The translations under genes were made by a program, and so were the position numbers. This document shows, in pieces, positions 1-6,648 of a stretch of 7,661 nucleotides of DNA (position 1 is the stretch's first letter; each line of letters starts with the position of its first letter). Origin of the DNA: HB2-32-21 sp040235495 (lineage in GTDB: Bacteria > Pseudomonadota > Gammaproteobacteria > Pseudomonadales > Porticoccaceae); NCBI GenBank assembly GCA_040235495.1, contig JBECKV010000082.1, forward strand, positions 1-7,661, read 5' to 3'. Below the pieces are notes generated by a model. The model did no database searches and was not told the origin of the DNA. It saw only the letters and a list, made by a program, of their open reading frames with translations.

Positions 1-1
1 G

Positions 2-502
2 GGGTGGAGTTTGCGCGCCTATGCCCTGGGGCTTATCGCGTTTATGTTGATCAAGGTGCTGGCTCCGGGTTACTACGCCCGTCAGGATATGAAGACGCCG
101 GTGCGTATCGGCATCATCGCGATGGCCACGAATATGCTGTTGAACATCGCTTTGGTTTTGCCCCTGCACCATTTTTTTAGCCTCGGGCACAGCGGTCTGG
201 CGCTCGCCACTTCGGTTGCGGCCTGCCTCAATGCGGCGCTGCTCTACCGCGGTTTGCGCCGCCTGGGTGTCTATAGACCCGATCAGCAGTGGGGGAAGTT
301 GGGACGTGCGTTGTTGCTGGGCAACGGGCTGATGGTTGCGGTCCTGTTGGTCAGCCTCCAGCAGCTGCCGGGACTGGCGGAGATGGGTGTGGTGACGCGC
401 ATCGGCGCCATGCTTTTCATCTGTGGCGCGGGCGCGATGGTTTATGGTCTGGGATTGTTGATGGCGGGTATGCGGCTAGCCGATTTGCGCCAGGTCCGTT
501 AA
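2..502 (+). CDS. murJ: Lipid II flippase MurJ, C-terminal part (5' end outside window)
   Basis: MurJ is the inner-membrane MOP/MATE-like transporter that flips lipid II, the peptidoglycan precursor, to the periplasmic side. The frame is open from base 2, so the TTG at 11 is internal and not a start. The visible 166 codons are about the last third of a protein that is usually 510-530 residues. The most telling stretch is KVLAPGYYARQDMKTPVRI near the beginning, which is close to the conserved KVLAPGFYARQDTKTPV of the family. It is followed by hydrophobic segments, a conserved LATSVAACLNAALLY stretch and an RLGVYRP loop, then two further hydrophobic segments and a short basic tail ending at TAA. 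MurJ just upstream of ribF is common in gammaproteobacteria. The gap to ribF is 134 bases and holds a likely promoter, so ribF need not depend on murJ transcription. Nothing looks broken in the visible part. Confidence 0.93.
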   Translation, partial: GWSLRAYALGLIAFMLIKVLAPGYYARQDMKTPVRIGIIAMATNMLLNIALVLPLHHFFSLGHSGLALATSVAACLNAALLYRGLRRLGVYRPDQQWGKLGRALLLGNGLMVAVLLVSLQQLPGLAEMGVVTRIGAMLFICGAGAMVYGLGLLMAGMRLADLRQVR

Positions 503-540
503 GACTTGGTGGGCGCCGATGACGGGGCGCGGGTGAACTG

Positions 541-567
541 TTTTCAGTCCGGGGGCTCGGTTATACT
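541..567 (+). promoter_or_regulatory. Candidate sigma-70 promoter upstream of ribF
   Basis: In the murJ-ribF gap there is a good -10 hexamer, TATACT, at 562-567 (five of six consensus positions). A weak -35 candidate, TTTTCA, lies at 541-546 (four of six), 15 bases upstream; this spacing is short, so the -35 may be poor or placed slightly differently. The -10 lies about 70 bases before the GTG start of ribF, leaving an untranslated leader of roughly 60 bases. Inference from motif only. Confidence 0.4.
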
Positions 568-636
568 TTGGCGATGCCAACGCTGCCCGTACGCTCGCAA
601 CCGTCGCTGTCGCGGCGGTGATCCGGAACCCTGATC

Positions 637-1590
637 GTGAAATTGCACACTGATTTTTTTATTCGCGGGATCCACAATCTGCGACCGGAACACCTGGGTA
701 GTGTTGTCACCATAGGTTCCTTCGACGGGCTGCACCTGGGCCACCGGGCGATCATTGAACAGATCAGGGAAAAAGCCAACCAGCACGCGCTACCCTCGGT
801 GGTGATGATGTTCGAACCCCAGCCGAAGGAGTTTTTTTCCGGCGAACAGGCGCCGGCGAGACTGATGCGCATGCGTGAAAAAGCCAATGCCCTGGCTCGT
901 CTTGGTGTTGATCGAGTGTTTTGCGTGCGTTTCAACAAAGCCCTGCGCCAGCTATCCGCGCAGGGTTTTATCGACCAGTTGCTGGTTCGGGGCCTGGGCG
1001 TGAAGAGCCTGGTGGTCGGTGACGATTTTCGCTTCGGTTGCGATCGCAAGGGCGATTTCGCCATGTTGCGGGAGCAGGGTCGGAATAACGGTTTTGAGGT
1101 GCTGGAAACCCGTACCGTCAGGGTCGATGGTCAACGAGTCAGCAGTACGCGAATTCGCCAGGCCCTAGAAGCCGGTGATTTCGCTGTAGCCGAACGCTTG
1201 CTGGGTGAACCTTTCCGGATAACCGGGCGAGTGGTTTACGGGCAGCAATTGGGGAGTCAACTCGGCATTCCCACGGCCAACGTGAATTTGCATCGTTATC
1301 GAGCGCCGCTGTCTGGGGTATTTGCCACCGAGGTACTGCTGGATAATCAATTGCTTCCCGGCGTCGCCAATGTCGGTGTCCGACCGACCGTCGGCGACCT
1401 CATCAAGCCGGTGTTGGAAGTGCACTTGCTCGACTGGAATGGTCGGATATACGGGCGGCGGATTGCCGTCGAGTTCAAGCGCAAGCTTCGTGAAGAGCAA
1501 AAGTTCACCAGTCTCGATGATCTGGTGGCTCGTATTCGTCAGGATATCGTACTTGCGCGCGCGTATTTCGCCCAGGCCAAAACGACATAA
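637..1590 (+). CDS. ribF: Bifunctional riboflavin kinase / FAD synthetase RibF
   Basis: RibF phosphorylates riboflavin to FMN and then adenylylates FMN to FAD, in the cytoplasm. The 317-residue length is typical of the bacterial bifunctional form. The N-terminal FAD synthetase domain (about 1-185) shows the nucleotidyltransferase motif GSFDGLHLGH at 27-36, GDDFRFG at 118-124 and SSTRIRQAL at 169-177. The C-terminal riboflavin kinase domain (about 190-310) shows GRVVYGQQLGSQLGIPTANV at 197-216 with the PTAN nucleotide/metal-binding motif, GVANVGVRPT at 252-261 and the probable catalytic Glu 271 in LEVHLLDW. The chosen start is GTG at 637, because the homologous opening (MKL, then RGIHNL) begins there and a modest GGAA ribosome-binding site lies 8 bases upstream. 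Relative to E. coli the N-terminus carries about five extra residues (HTDFF). It begins the ribF-ileS-lspA-fkpB-ispH cluster, and 129 bases separate it from ileS. Confidence 0.97.
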   Translation: MKLHTDFFIRGIHNLRPEHLGSVVTIGSFDGLHLGHRAIIEQIREKANQHALPSVVMMFEPQPKEFFSGEQAPARLMRMREKANALARLGVDRVFCVRFNKALRQLSAQGFIDQLLVRGLGVKSLVVGDDFRFGCDRKGDFAMLREQGRNNGFEVLETRTVRVDGQRVSSTRIRQALEAGDFAVAERLLGEPFRITGRVVYGQQLGSQLGIPTANVNLHRYRAPLSGVFATEVLLDNQLLPGVANVGVRPTVGDLIKPVLEVHLLDWNGRIYGRRIAVEFKRKLREEQKFTSLDDLVARIRQDIVLARAYFAQAKTT

Positions 1591-1602
1591 ACCGTATTTA
1601 TT

Positions 1603-1622
1603 AAAACCGATGAAAACCGATT
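1603..1622 (+). repeat. 10-base tandem repeat AAAACCGAT(G/T) in the ribF-ileS gap
   Basis: Two adjacent copies, AAAACCGATG (1603-1612) and AAAACCGATT (1613-1622), differ only in the last base. Three further copies of the ACCGA core follow in the same gap at 1669-1673, 1681-1685 and 1694-1698. I do not recognise the motif as a known operator. It may be a protein-binding or RNA-binding cluster, or just a local duplication. Confidence 0.5.
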
Positions 1623-1626
1623 GCCA

Positions 1627-1643
1627 TGGCGCCTTGGGCGCCA
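1627..1643 (+). terminator. GC-rich hairpin after ribF, weak terminator or RNA-processing site
   Basis: TGGCGCC at 1627-1633 pairs perfectly with GGCGCCA at 1637-1643 around a three-base TTG loop. The following sequence is GCATTTAAAAAT, so the U-tract is only three bases and is displaced by three. This makes efficient intrinsic termination doubtful; partial termination, an mRNA 3'-end stabiliser or a processing site between ribF and ileS are alternatives. Each arm contains the self-complementary GGCGCC, so the element is both an inverted and a direct repeat. Confidence 0.35.
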
Positions 1644-1719
1644 GCATTTAAAAATATCGAATGCCGGAACCGATTTGCAAACCGACTTTACAGACCGACG
1701 CTGAAACTGAAATTCGACC

Positions 1720-4539
1720 ATGAGTGATTACAAAGCCACACTGAACCTGCCCAACACAGCATTTCCCATGAAGGCCAATCTGGCGCAGCGGGAACCGGGC
1801 ATTCTGAAACAGTGGCAGGATCTGGATCTCTACCGTGCCATTCGCGCGGCGCGTAAGGGGCGCGAGCAATTTATTCTCCATGATGGCCCGCCCTACGCCA
1901 ATGGCGAAATTCACATCGGCCACGCGGTCAACAAAGTGCTCAAGGATATTATCGTCAAGGCCCGCACCCTGGATGGCTATGACGCTCCCTATGTGCCGGG
2001 CTGGGATTGTCACGGTTTGCCCATCGAGCATCAGGTGGAAAAAAAACACGGCAGGGCCGGCGCTAAAATCGATCATCGGGCTTTTCGGCGGAAGTGCCGC
2101 GAATATGCCCTGCGACAGGTCGACGGGCAGAGGCGGGATTTTATTCGCCTCGGCGTGTTTGGCGAATGGGACAAGCCCTATTTGAGCCTTGATAACCTTT
2201 ATGAGGCGGACATTATACGTTCCCTGGGCAAGATTTTCGCCAACGGCCATCTGGTCAAGGGTTACAAGCCCGTCTACTGGAGTGTGGTCGGTGCCTCGGC
2301 CCTGGCCGAAGCAGAGGTTGAATACCACGACAAAACCTCTTTCTCCATCGATGTCGCTTTCCCGGTGGTTGACGAAGAGGACTTTGCACGGGCGGTCGGT
2401 GAGCTGGAGGGCGAGGGTGAGATTGCGGTGGTGATCTGGACGACGACGCCCTGGACCTTGCCTGCCAACCAGGCCGTGTCCCTGCATCCCCAAGTCGACT
2501 ATCAGGTGATCCAGTGTCGCCGGGATGGCCGCGCACGGCGCTATCTGTTGGCCGCGGATCTACTTGAATTGGCGCTGGCTCGCTGGGGGATCGAGGACTA
2601 CCGTGTGGTAGGTACCTGCAAGGGCGCTCGGCTTGAACATCTGCTGTTACAACATCCTTTTTATGAGCGTCGGGTGCCGATAATCATCGGTGAGCACGTC
2701 ACGACCGAGAGTGGCACCGGAGCCGTGCACACCGCGCCCGACCATGGCGTGGAGGATTTCGAGGTGTCGGCCAGGTATGGCATCGGGACCTTGAACTACC
2801 TGGATGACCACGGCTATTACCGAGAAGGCGTGGAGCTGTTCGCCGGTGAGCATGTCTACAAGGTTGATGAAAAAATCGTCGAGCTGTTGCGTGCCAGGGG
2901 CAGGCTGCTCGCCGACAGTAAAATCATTCACAGCTACCCGCATTGCTGGCGCACCAAGACCCCGCTGATTTACCGCACCACGCCCCAGTGGTTTATCAGC
3001 ATGACCGAGAAAGGTCTGCTCGATCAGGTGCGTGAGGCAGTGGGTCAGGTGCAGTGGGTGCCCGAGTGGGGACAGGCGCGCATCCTGGCCATGCTCGACA
3101 ACAGCCCCGACTGGTGTATTTCCCGCCAACGCACCTGGGGTGTGCCCATCACGCTGTTTCTCGATCGCAATACCGGAGAGCCTCATCCGGAAACGGCGCG
3201 CTTGATCGAAGAGGTCGCGCGGCGGGTGGAGCGCGACGGCATGGATGCCTGGTATGACCTGGAAGCGAGTGAAGTGCTCGGTGACGAAGCGGCGCGTTAT
3301 AGCAAGGTCACCGATACCCTGGATGTCTGGTTCGATTCGGGGGTCAGTCACGAGGCGGTGTTGCGTCGCCGCAAGTACCTGCGTTATCCGGCCGACCTCT
3401 ATCTGGAGGGCTCCGATCAGCATCGCGGCTGGTTCCAGTCTTCGCTCAAGACGGCGCTTGCCATGAACGGCAGTGCGCCCTACAAGGCGGTACTGACCCA
3501 CGGCTTTACCGTTGATGCCGATGGCCGCAAGATGTCGAAATCCCTCGGCAATGTGGTGGCGCCCCAGCAAGTGATTAACGAGTTGGGCGCGGACGTTCTG
3601 CGGCTGTGGGTGGCCTCTACCGATTTTAGCGGCGAGCTGACGGTTTCCGACGAAATCCTCCGCCGTACCGCTGATTCCTATCGCCGTATTCGTAATACCC
3701 TGAGGTTTTTGCTGGCCAATCTGGAGGGTTTTGATCCCGCCGAGCATCGGGTTGCGGGCGGGGACATGCTGTCCCTGGATCGCTGGATTCTGAGGCGTAC
3801 CGCCGACTTGCAGGCGGACATTACCGCCTCCTATCAGGCTTACGACTTCCACCATATTTACCAGCAGTTACATAATTTCTGCGCCGGTGACCTGGGTGGC
3901 TTTTATCTGGACATCATCAAGGACCGCCAGTACACCTGCCGGGCCGACAGTCGGGCGCGGCGCTCGGCCCAGACGGCGCTTTATCACATCGCCCAGGCCA
4001 TGGTGCGCTGGATTGCGCCGATCCTGAGTTTTACCGCCGAGGAGGTGTGGACAGTGCTGCCCGGCACCGATCTGGACTCGGTCCATCTGGCGGAATGGTA
4101 TGAACTCCCCGCCGATGACGGTAAGCAATTGCTCAGCGACGAAGACTGGCGGCAGATATTCGCGGTCAAGGAAGCGGTCAACAAGGCTCTGGAGGACGCC
4201 CGCAAGCATGGCCTCGTCAAGGGCGCGCTGGATGCCGATGTGACACTCCATGCGCGGCCCGACATTGCCGCGGTGTTGAACAAAATCGGCGACGAACTGC
4301 GTTTCGTCACCATTACCTCCAGCGCCCGAGTGGTCGCCTGCGATGATCTCGCCAGCACCGCCGGTGTGGTGACCACCTTGGCGGGCCTGGCCATTGAACT
4401 CAGGCTCTCGGGCGCCGCCAAGTGCGTGCGTTGCTGGCACCGGCGCGCGGAAGTGGGTGAAAACAGCGAACATCCCGGGTTGTGCGCACGCTGTGTCGAG
4501 AACGTCGTCGGGCGGGGTGAGCAGCGATGCTTTGCGTGA
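1720..4539 (+). CDS. ileS: Isoleucyl-tRNA synthetase IleRS
   Basis: This class I aminoacyl-tRNA synthetase charges tRNA-Ile with isoleucine and edits mischarged valine; it is cytoplasmic. The 939 residues match E. coli (938). In order: PPYANGEIHIGH at 57-68 with the HIGH signature at 65-68; the CP1 editing domain with TTTPWTLPAN at 241-250 and GTGAVHTAPDHG carrying His337 and downstream Asp346, which correspond to editing residues His333 and Asp342 of E. coli; PDWCISRQRTWGVP; DVWFDSG; the KMSKS loop at 604-608 (GRKMSKSLGN); an anticodon-binding helical domain; and a C-terminal zinc finger with Cys902, Cys905, Cys922 and Cys925. The ATG at 1720 gives the MSDYKATLNLP opening shared with E. coli, although no Shine-Dalgarno sequence precedes it. 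One oddity: the N-terminal WCxxC pair is WSVVG here (188-191), and the second site reads HCWRT. Catalytic and editing motifs are intact, so the enzyme should be active. Confidence 0.98.
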   Translation: MSDYKATLNLPNTAFPMKANLAQREPGILKQWQDLDLYRAIRAARKGREQFILHDGPPYANGEIHIGHAVNKVLKDIIVKARTLDGYDAPYVPGWDCHGLPIEHQVEKKHGRAGAKIDHRAFRRKCREYALRQVDGQRRDFIRLGVFGEWDKPYLSLDNLYEADIIRSLGKIFANGHLVKGYKPVYWSVVGASALAEAEVEYHDKTSFSIDVAFPVVDEEDFARAVGELEGEGEIAVVIWTTTPWTLPANQAVSLHPQVDYQVIQCRRDGRARRYLLAADLLELALARWGIEDYRVVGTCKGARLEHLLLQHPFYERRVPIIIGEHVTTESGTGAVHTAPDHGVEDFEVSARYGIGTLNYLDDHGYYREGVELFAGEHVYKVDEKIVELLRARGRLLADSKIIHSYPHCWRTKTPLIYRTTPQWFISMTEKGLLDQVREAVGQVQWVPEWGQARILAMLDNSPDWCISRQRTWGVPITLFLDRNTGEPHPETARLIEEVARRVERDGMDAWYDLEASEVLGDEAARYSKVTDTLDVWFDSGVSHEAVLRRRKYLRYPADLYLEGSDQHRGWFQSSLKTALAMNGSAPYKAVLTHGFTVDADGRKMSKSLGNVVAPQQVINELGADVLRLWVASTDFSGELTVSDEILRRTADSYRRIRNTLRFLLANLEGFDPAEHRVAGGDMLSLDRWILRRTADLQADITASYQAYDFHHIYQQLHNFCAGDLGGFYLDIIKDRQYTCRADSRARRSAQTALYHIAQAMVRWIAPILSFTAEEVWTVLPGTDLDSVHLAEWYELPADDGKQLLSDEDWRQIFAVKEAVNKALEDARKHGLVKGALDADVTLHARPDIAAVLNKIGDELRFVTITSSARVVACDDLASTAGVVTTLAGLAIELRLSGAAKCVRCWHRRAEVGENSEHPGLCARCVENVVGRGEQRCFA

Positions 4540-4563
4540 CGGCCGCGTTCGCGGGCAGGCCGT
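4539..4563 (+). other. Intercistronic hairpin between ileS and lspA
   Basis: ACGGCC at 4539-4544 (starting on the last base of the ileS stop codon) pairs with GGCCGT at 4558-4563 around a 13-base loop. An alternative inner stem, CCGCG at 4543-4547 with CGCGG at 4550-4554, is also possible. No U-tract follows, so it is not a typical terminator. It may help stabilise or process the polycistronic mRNA, but at this GC content it could be chance. Confidence 0.25.
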
Positions 4564-4612
4564 AGGCATCTGATCATTCGCCGCGGCAAAACGTTTACAC
4601 TCGGTCCCGATA

Positions 4613-5128
4613 ATGAATACACCGGCAAGACAGGTTCTGGTCTGGGGCGTGCTGGCTGCGCTGTTACTGGTGTTGGATCAGTACACTAAACAGATCGCCA
4701 GCCAGATGCTTGTCCATGGTGAGCAGATTTATGTCACGCCCTTCCTGAATTGGACCCTGCTTCATAACACCGGCGCCGCGTTTAGTTTTCTGGCCGACGC
4801 CGGGGGCTGGCAAAACCTGCTGTTTAGTGTGCTCGCGTTTGTGGTCAGTGTTTTTATTATTTACTGGCTGGCGACGACGCCGCGCTCCGCGCCCTGGCAG
4901 GCCCTCGCGTTGGCGTTGGTGCTGAGCGGCGCGCTCGGGAATTTGTATGATCGCCTGACGCTTGGCTACGTGGTGGATTTCATCCAGTTCCATTACCGGC
5001 AATATTACTGGCCGGCCTTCAACATTGCCGACTCGGCCATTACGCTTGGCGCGGGCATACTGATTATTCAGTCGTTGTTCGGGGACAAGGAGGGCGTGAA
5101 TAAAAACCCCGCCGATGGCGATTCATGA
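4613..5128 (+). CDS. lspA: Lipoprotein signal peptidase (signal peptidase II)
   Basis: LspA is the inner-membrane aspartyl protease that cleaves the signal peptide from diacylglyceryl-modified prolipoproteins, the target of globomycin. At 171 residues it has the usual size and about four hydrophobic segments (roughly 9-25, 67-87, 95-113 and 138-158). Family motifs are complete: LDQYTK at 21-26, HNTGAAFSFL at 51-60, GNLYDRL at 109-115, the catalytic Asp122 in GYVVDFIQFH, and the second catalytic Asp140 in FNIADSAITLG, with conserved Asn52, Asn110, Arg114 and Asn137 present. ATG 4613 fits the family start, a short cytoplasmic tail before the first membrane helix, but lacks an evident ribosome-binding site. 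The gene lies 73 bases after ileS, its usual partner; in E. coli the two nearly touch. The C-terminal tail (about 158-171) is short and polar. Confidence 0.97.
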   Translation: MNTPARQVLVWGVLAALLLVLDQYTKQIASQMLVHGEQIYVTPFLNWTLLHNTGAAFSFLADAGGWQNLLFSVLAFVVSVFIIYWLATTPRSAPWQALALALVLSGALGNLYDRLTLGYVVDFIQFHYRQYYWPAFNIADSAITLGAGILIIQSLFGDKEGVNKNPADGDS

Positions 5129-5203
5129 ACGGTCATATGAACGTTGAGCGAGAGATGCATCTGCTACCCGCGCGGGCATGTGGCCAACCGATTACCAATC
5201 ACC

Positions 5204-5680
5204 ATGACCGTTAAAGCCTTACCGATCGATGCCAGCAGCCGAGTGACAATGCATTTTTCCCTGGCGCTGACAGACGGGACGATGATCGATACCACCTTTG
5301 ATCGCCAGCCGGCCAGCTTCACCATGGGTGATGGCAGTCTGCTGCCGGGATTTGAACAGTGCCTGCTCGGACTTAGAGCCGACGATCAGCGCAGGTTTAG
5401 CGTCGAGCCGGTCCAGGGTTTCGGTGTGCGCAAGGCGGAAAATATCCTGTCGCTAAAGCGTTCGGATTTCGCGCCCGAGATGATCCTGAGTACGGGGCTG
5501 GTGGTTTCTTTTGCCGACCCCTCGGGTGGCGAACTGCCCGGTGTCATCAGTGACTTCGATGAGCACAAGGTGGAGGTTGATTTTAATCATCCCCTGGCGG
5601 GAAAGACGCTGTATTTTGACGTGCGGATCGTTGCGGTGGAAAACGCCGCTGCGAGCGACGGAGCGGTGCAATGGAAATAA
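5204..5680 (+). CDS. fkpB: FKBP-type peptidyl-prolyl cis-trans isomerase FkpB (SlpA)
   Basis: FkpB is a cytoplasmic FKBP-type prolyl isomerase with a chaperone-like insert, related to SlyD but without its metal-binding tail. The 158 residues compare with 149 in E. coli. The FKBP half covers about 10-75 (VTMHFSLALTDGTMIDTT, then GDGSLLPGFEQCLLGL and FSVEPVQGFG). The insert-in-flap region follows at about 76-125, closing with the diagnostic DFNHPLAGKTLYFDV at 126-140. I chose ATG 5204: longer in-frame versions from TTG 5144 or GTG 5180 add residues absent from the family as I know it. None of these starts has a convincing Shine-Dalgarno sequence; translation may be coupled through a short frame that begins at the lspA stop and ends eight bases after the A of this ATG. 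The stop codon overlaps the start of ispH by 10 bases, indicating tight co-expression. Confidence 0.94.
   Translation: MTVKALPIDASSRVTMHFSLALTDGTMIDTTFDRQPASFTMGDGSLLPGFEQCLLGLRADDQRRFSVEPVQGFGVRKAENILSLKRSDFAPEMILSTGLVVSFADPSGGELPGVISDFDEHKVEVDFNHPLAGKTLYFDVRIVAVENAAASDGAVQWK
5659..5663 (+). promoter_or_regulatory. Ribosome-binding site of ispH
   Basis: CGGAG lies inside the 3' end of fkpB, 7 bases before the ATG at 5671. It is the clearest Shine-Dalgarno sequence among the internal genes of this cluster and supports 5671 as the ispH start despite the overlap with fkpB. Confidence 0.6.
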
Positions 5681-6603
5681 AACTCGCCAGTCCCCGGGGT
5701 TTTTGCGCCGGGGTGGACCGGGCCATTGATATTGTCAATCGGGCGCTGGACTTATTCGGCGCGCCGATCTACGTACGCCATGAAGTGGTGCACAACAAAT
5801 TCGTGGTTGATCAGCTGCGCGAGCGCGGGGCTGTATTTGTCGAGGAAATGTCGGAGGTCCCCGACGATGTGGTATTGATTTTCAGCGCCCATGGCGTCTC
5901 GCGCGCGGTCCAGGAAGAAGCGGCGCGGCGGTCATTGAAAGTCTTCGACGCGACCTGTCCCCTGGTCACCAAGGTGCATATGGAAGTAGCCAAGCTGGCT
6001 CGTGAAGGCACTGAATGCGTACTCGTGGGCCACCGCGGCCACCCTGAAGTCGAAGGCACCCTGGGCCAGTACGACACAGGGTATGGTGGCCAAATTTATC
6101 TGGTTGAAAATATCGCCGATGTCGCCGCCTTGCAGGTGAGGGATGACGCCAGGCTCGGTTACGTTACCCAGACCACCCTCTCCATGGATGATACCGCGGC
6201 GATTATCGAGGCCTTGAATCGGCGTTTCCCGGCTATTTCCGGTCCGCGCAGGGATGACATCTGTTACGCCACCCAGAATCGTCAGGATGCGGTCAGGCAA
6301 CTGGCCCTGGAGTGCGAGGTGGTGCTGGTCGTGGGTTCGGCCAACAGCTCTAATTCCAACCGTCTGAGGGAATTGGCGGCCCGTTGTGGCGCCGAGGCTT
6401 ATCTGATCGACAACCGCGAAAATATTCAGCCCGGCTGGCTGCATGGCAAGTCCCGCATCGGCATTACCGCTGGAGCGTCGGCGCCTGAATTGCTGGTACG
6501 CGAGGTGCTGGCCTATCTGGAGGAGCGGGGTGGGCTGGTGTCCGACAATGGCGCCGCGGTCAGCGAGAGCGTCAACTTTTCGCTGCCAAAGGGGCTGCGG
6601 TAA
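5671..6603 (+). CDS. ispH: 4-hydroxy-3-methylbut-2-enyl diphosphate reductase IspH (LytB)
   Basis: IspH is the [4Fe-4S] enzyme that performs the last step of the MEP pathway, reducing HMBPP to a mixture of IPP and DMAPP. At 310 residues it is close to E. coli (316). The three cluster cysteines are Cys12 (SPRGFCAGVDRAI), Cys96 (DATCPLV) and Cys198 (DDICYATQNRQ). Substrate-pocket residues are present: His41 (VVHN), His74 (FSAHGVS), His124 and the catalytic Glu126 (HRGHPEVEGT), a TQTTL motif at 166-170, and the GSANSSNSNRL diphosphate-binding loop at 222-232. GITAGASAPE follows near 264-273. The start at 5671 gives the canonical short N-terminus before Cys12. The gene is last in the + strand cluster, overlapping fkpB by 10 bases. 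It ends 45 bases from the stop codon of the oppositely oriented mnmC, with no strong terminator between them. Confidence 0.98.
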   Translation: MEIKLASPRGFCAGVDRAIDIVNRALDLFGAPIYVRHEVVHNKFVVDQLRERGAVFVEEMSEVPDDVVLIFSAHGVSRAVQEEAARRSLKVFDATCPLVTKVHMEVAKLAREGTECVLVGHRGHPEVEGTLGQYDTGYGGQIYLVENIADVAALQVRDDARLGYVTQTTLSMDDTAAIIEALNRRFPAISGPRRDDICYATQNRQDAVRQLALECEVVLVVGSANSSNSNRLRELAARCGAEAYLIDNRENIQPGWLHGKSRIGITAGASAPELLVREVLAYLEERGGLVSDNGAAVSESVNFSLPKGLR

Positions 6604-6648
6604 CTACTTGCTCGTAATACATGCCAAGATCGAGTGGTGAGCGCCGGG

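Noticed and set aside
1621..1655. TTGCCA at 1621 as the -35 of an ileS promoter
   Set aside because: The hexamer is good, but the only AT-rich -10 candidates lie more than 19 bases downstream, and the hairpin fills the spacer.
1591..1719. T-box or FMN riboswitch in the ileS or ribF leaders
   Set aside because: No T-box consensus, no specifier stem and no conserved FMN-aptamer core is visible. The 129- and 134-base gaps are also small for these elements.
1648..2493. 281-codon minus-strand open frame over the ileS leader and 5' end
   Set aside because: Antisense to conserved ileS sequence including the HIGH region. No family resemblance and no ribosome-binding site worth noting.
2647..3855. 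402-codon minus-strand open frame opposite ileS
   Set aside because: It lies entirely antisense to an intact ileS with all its motifs. The translation has no recognisable domain; such long antisense frames are common in GC-rich genes.
3868..4569. 233-codon minus-strand open frame opposite the 3' end of ileS
   Set aside because: Antisense shadow of the anticodon-binding and zinc-finger region. The peptide is low in recognisable motifs.
4594..4614. TTTACA plus GATAAT as a promoter for lspA
   Set aside because: The two hexamers are only 9 bases apart, and the second overlaps the start codon.
5144..5203. TTG start at 5144 for fkpB, adding 20 residues
   Set aside because: The extra residues do not resemble the FkpB N-terminus, and no Shine-Dalgarno sequence precedes the TTG. 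ATG 5204 gives the family-like length.
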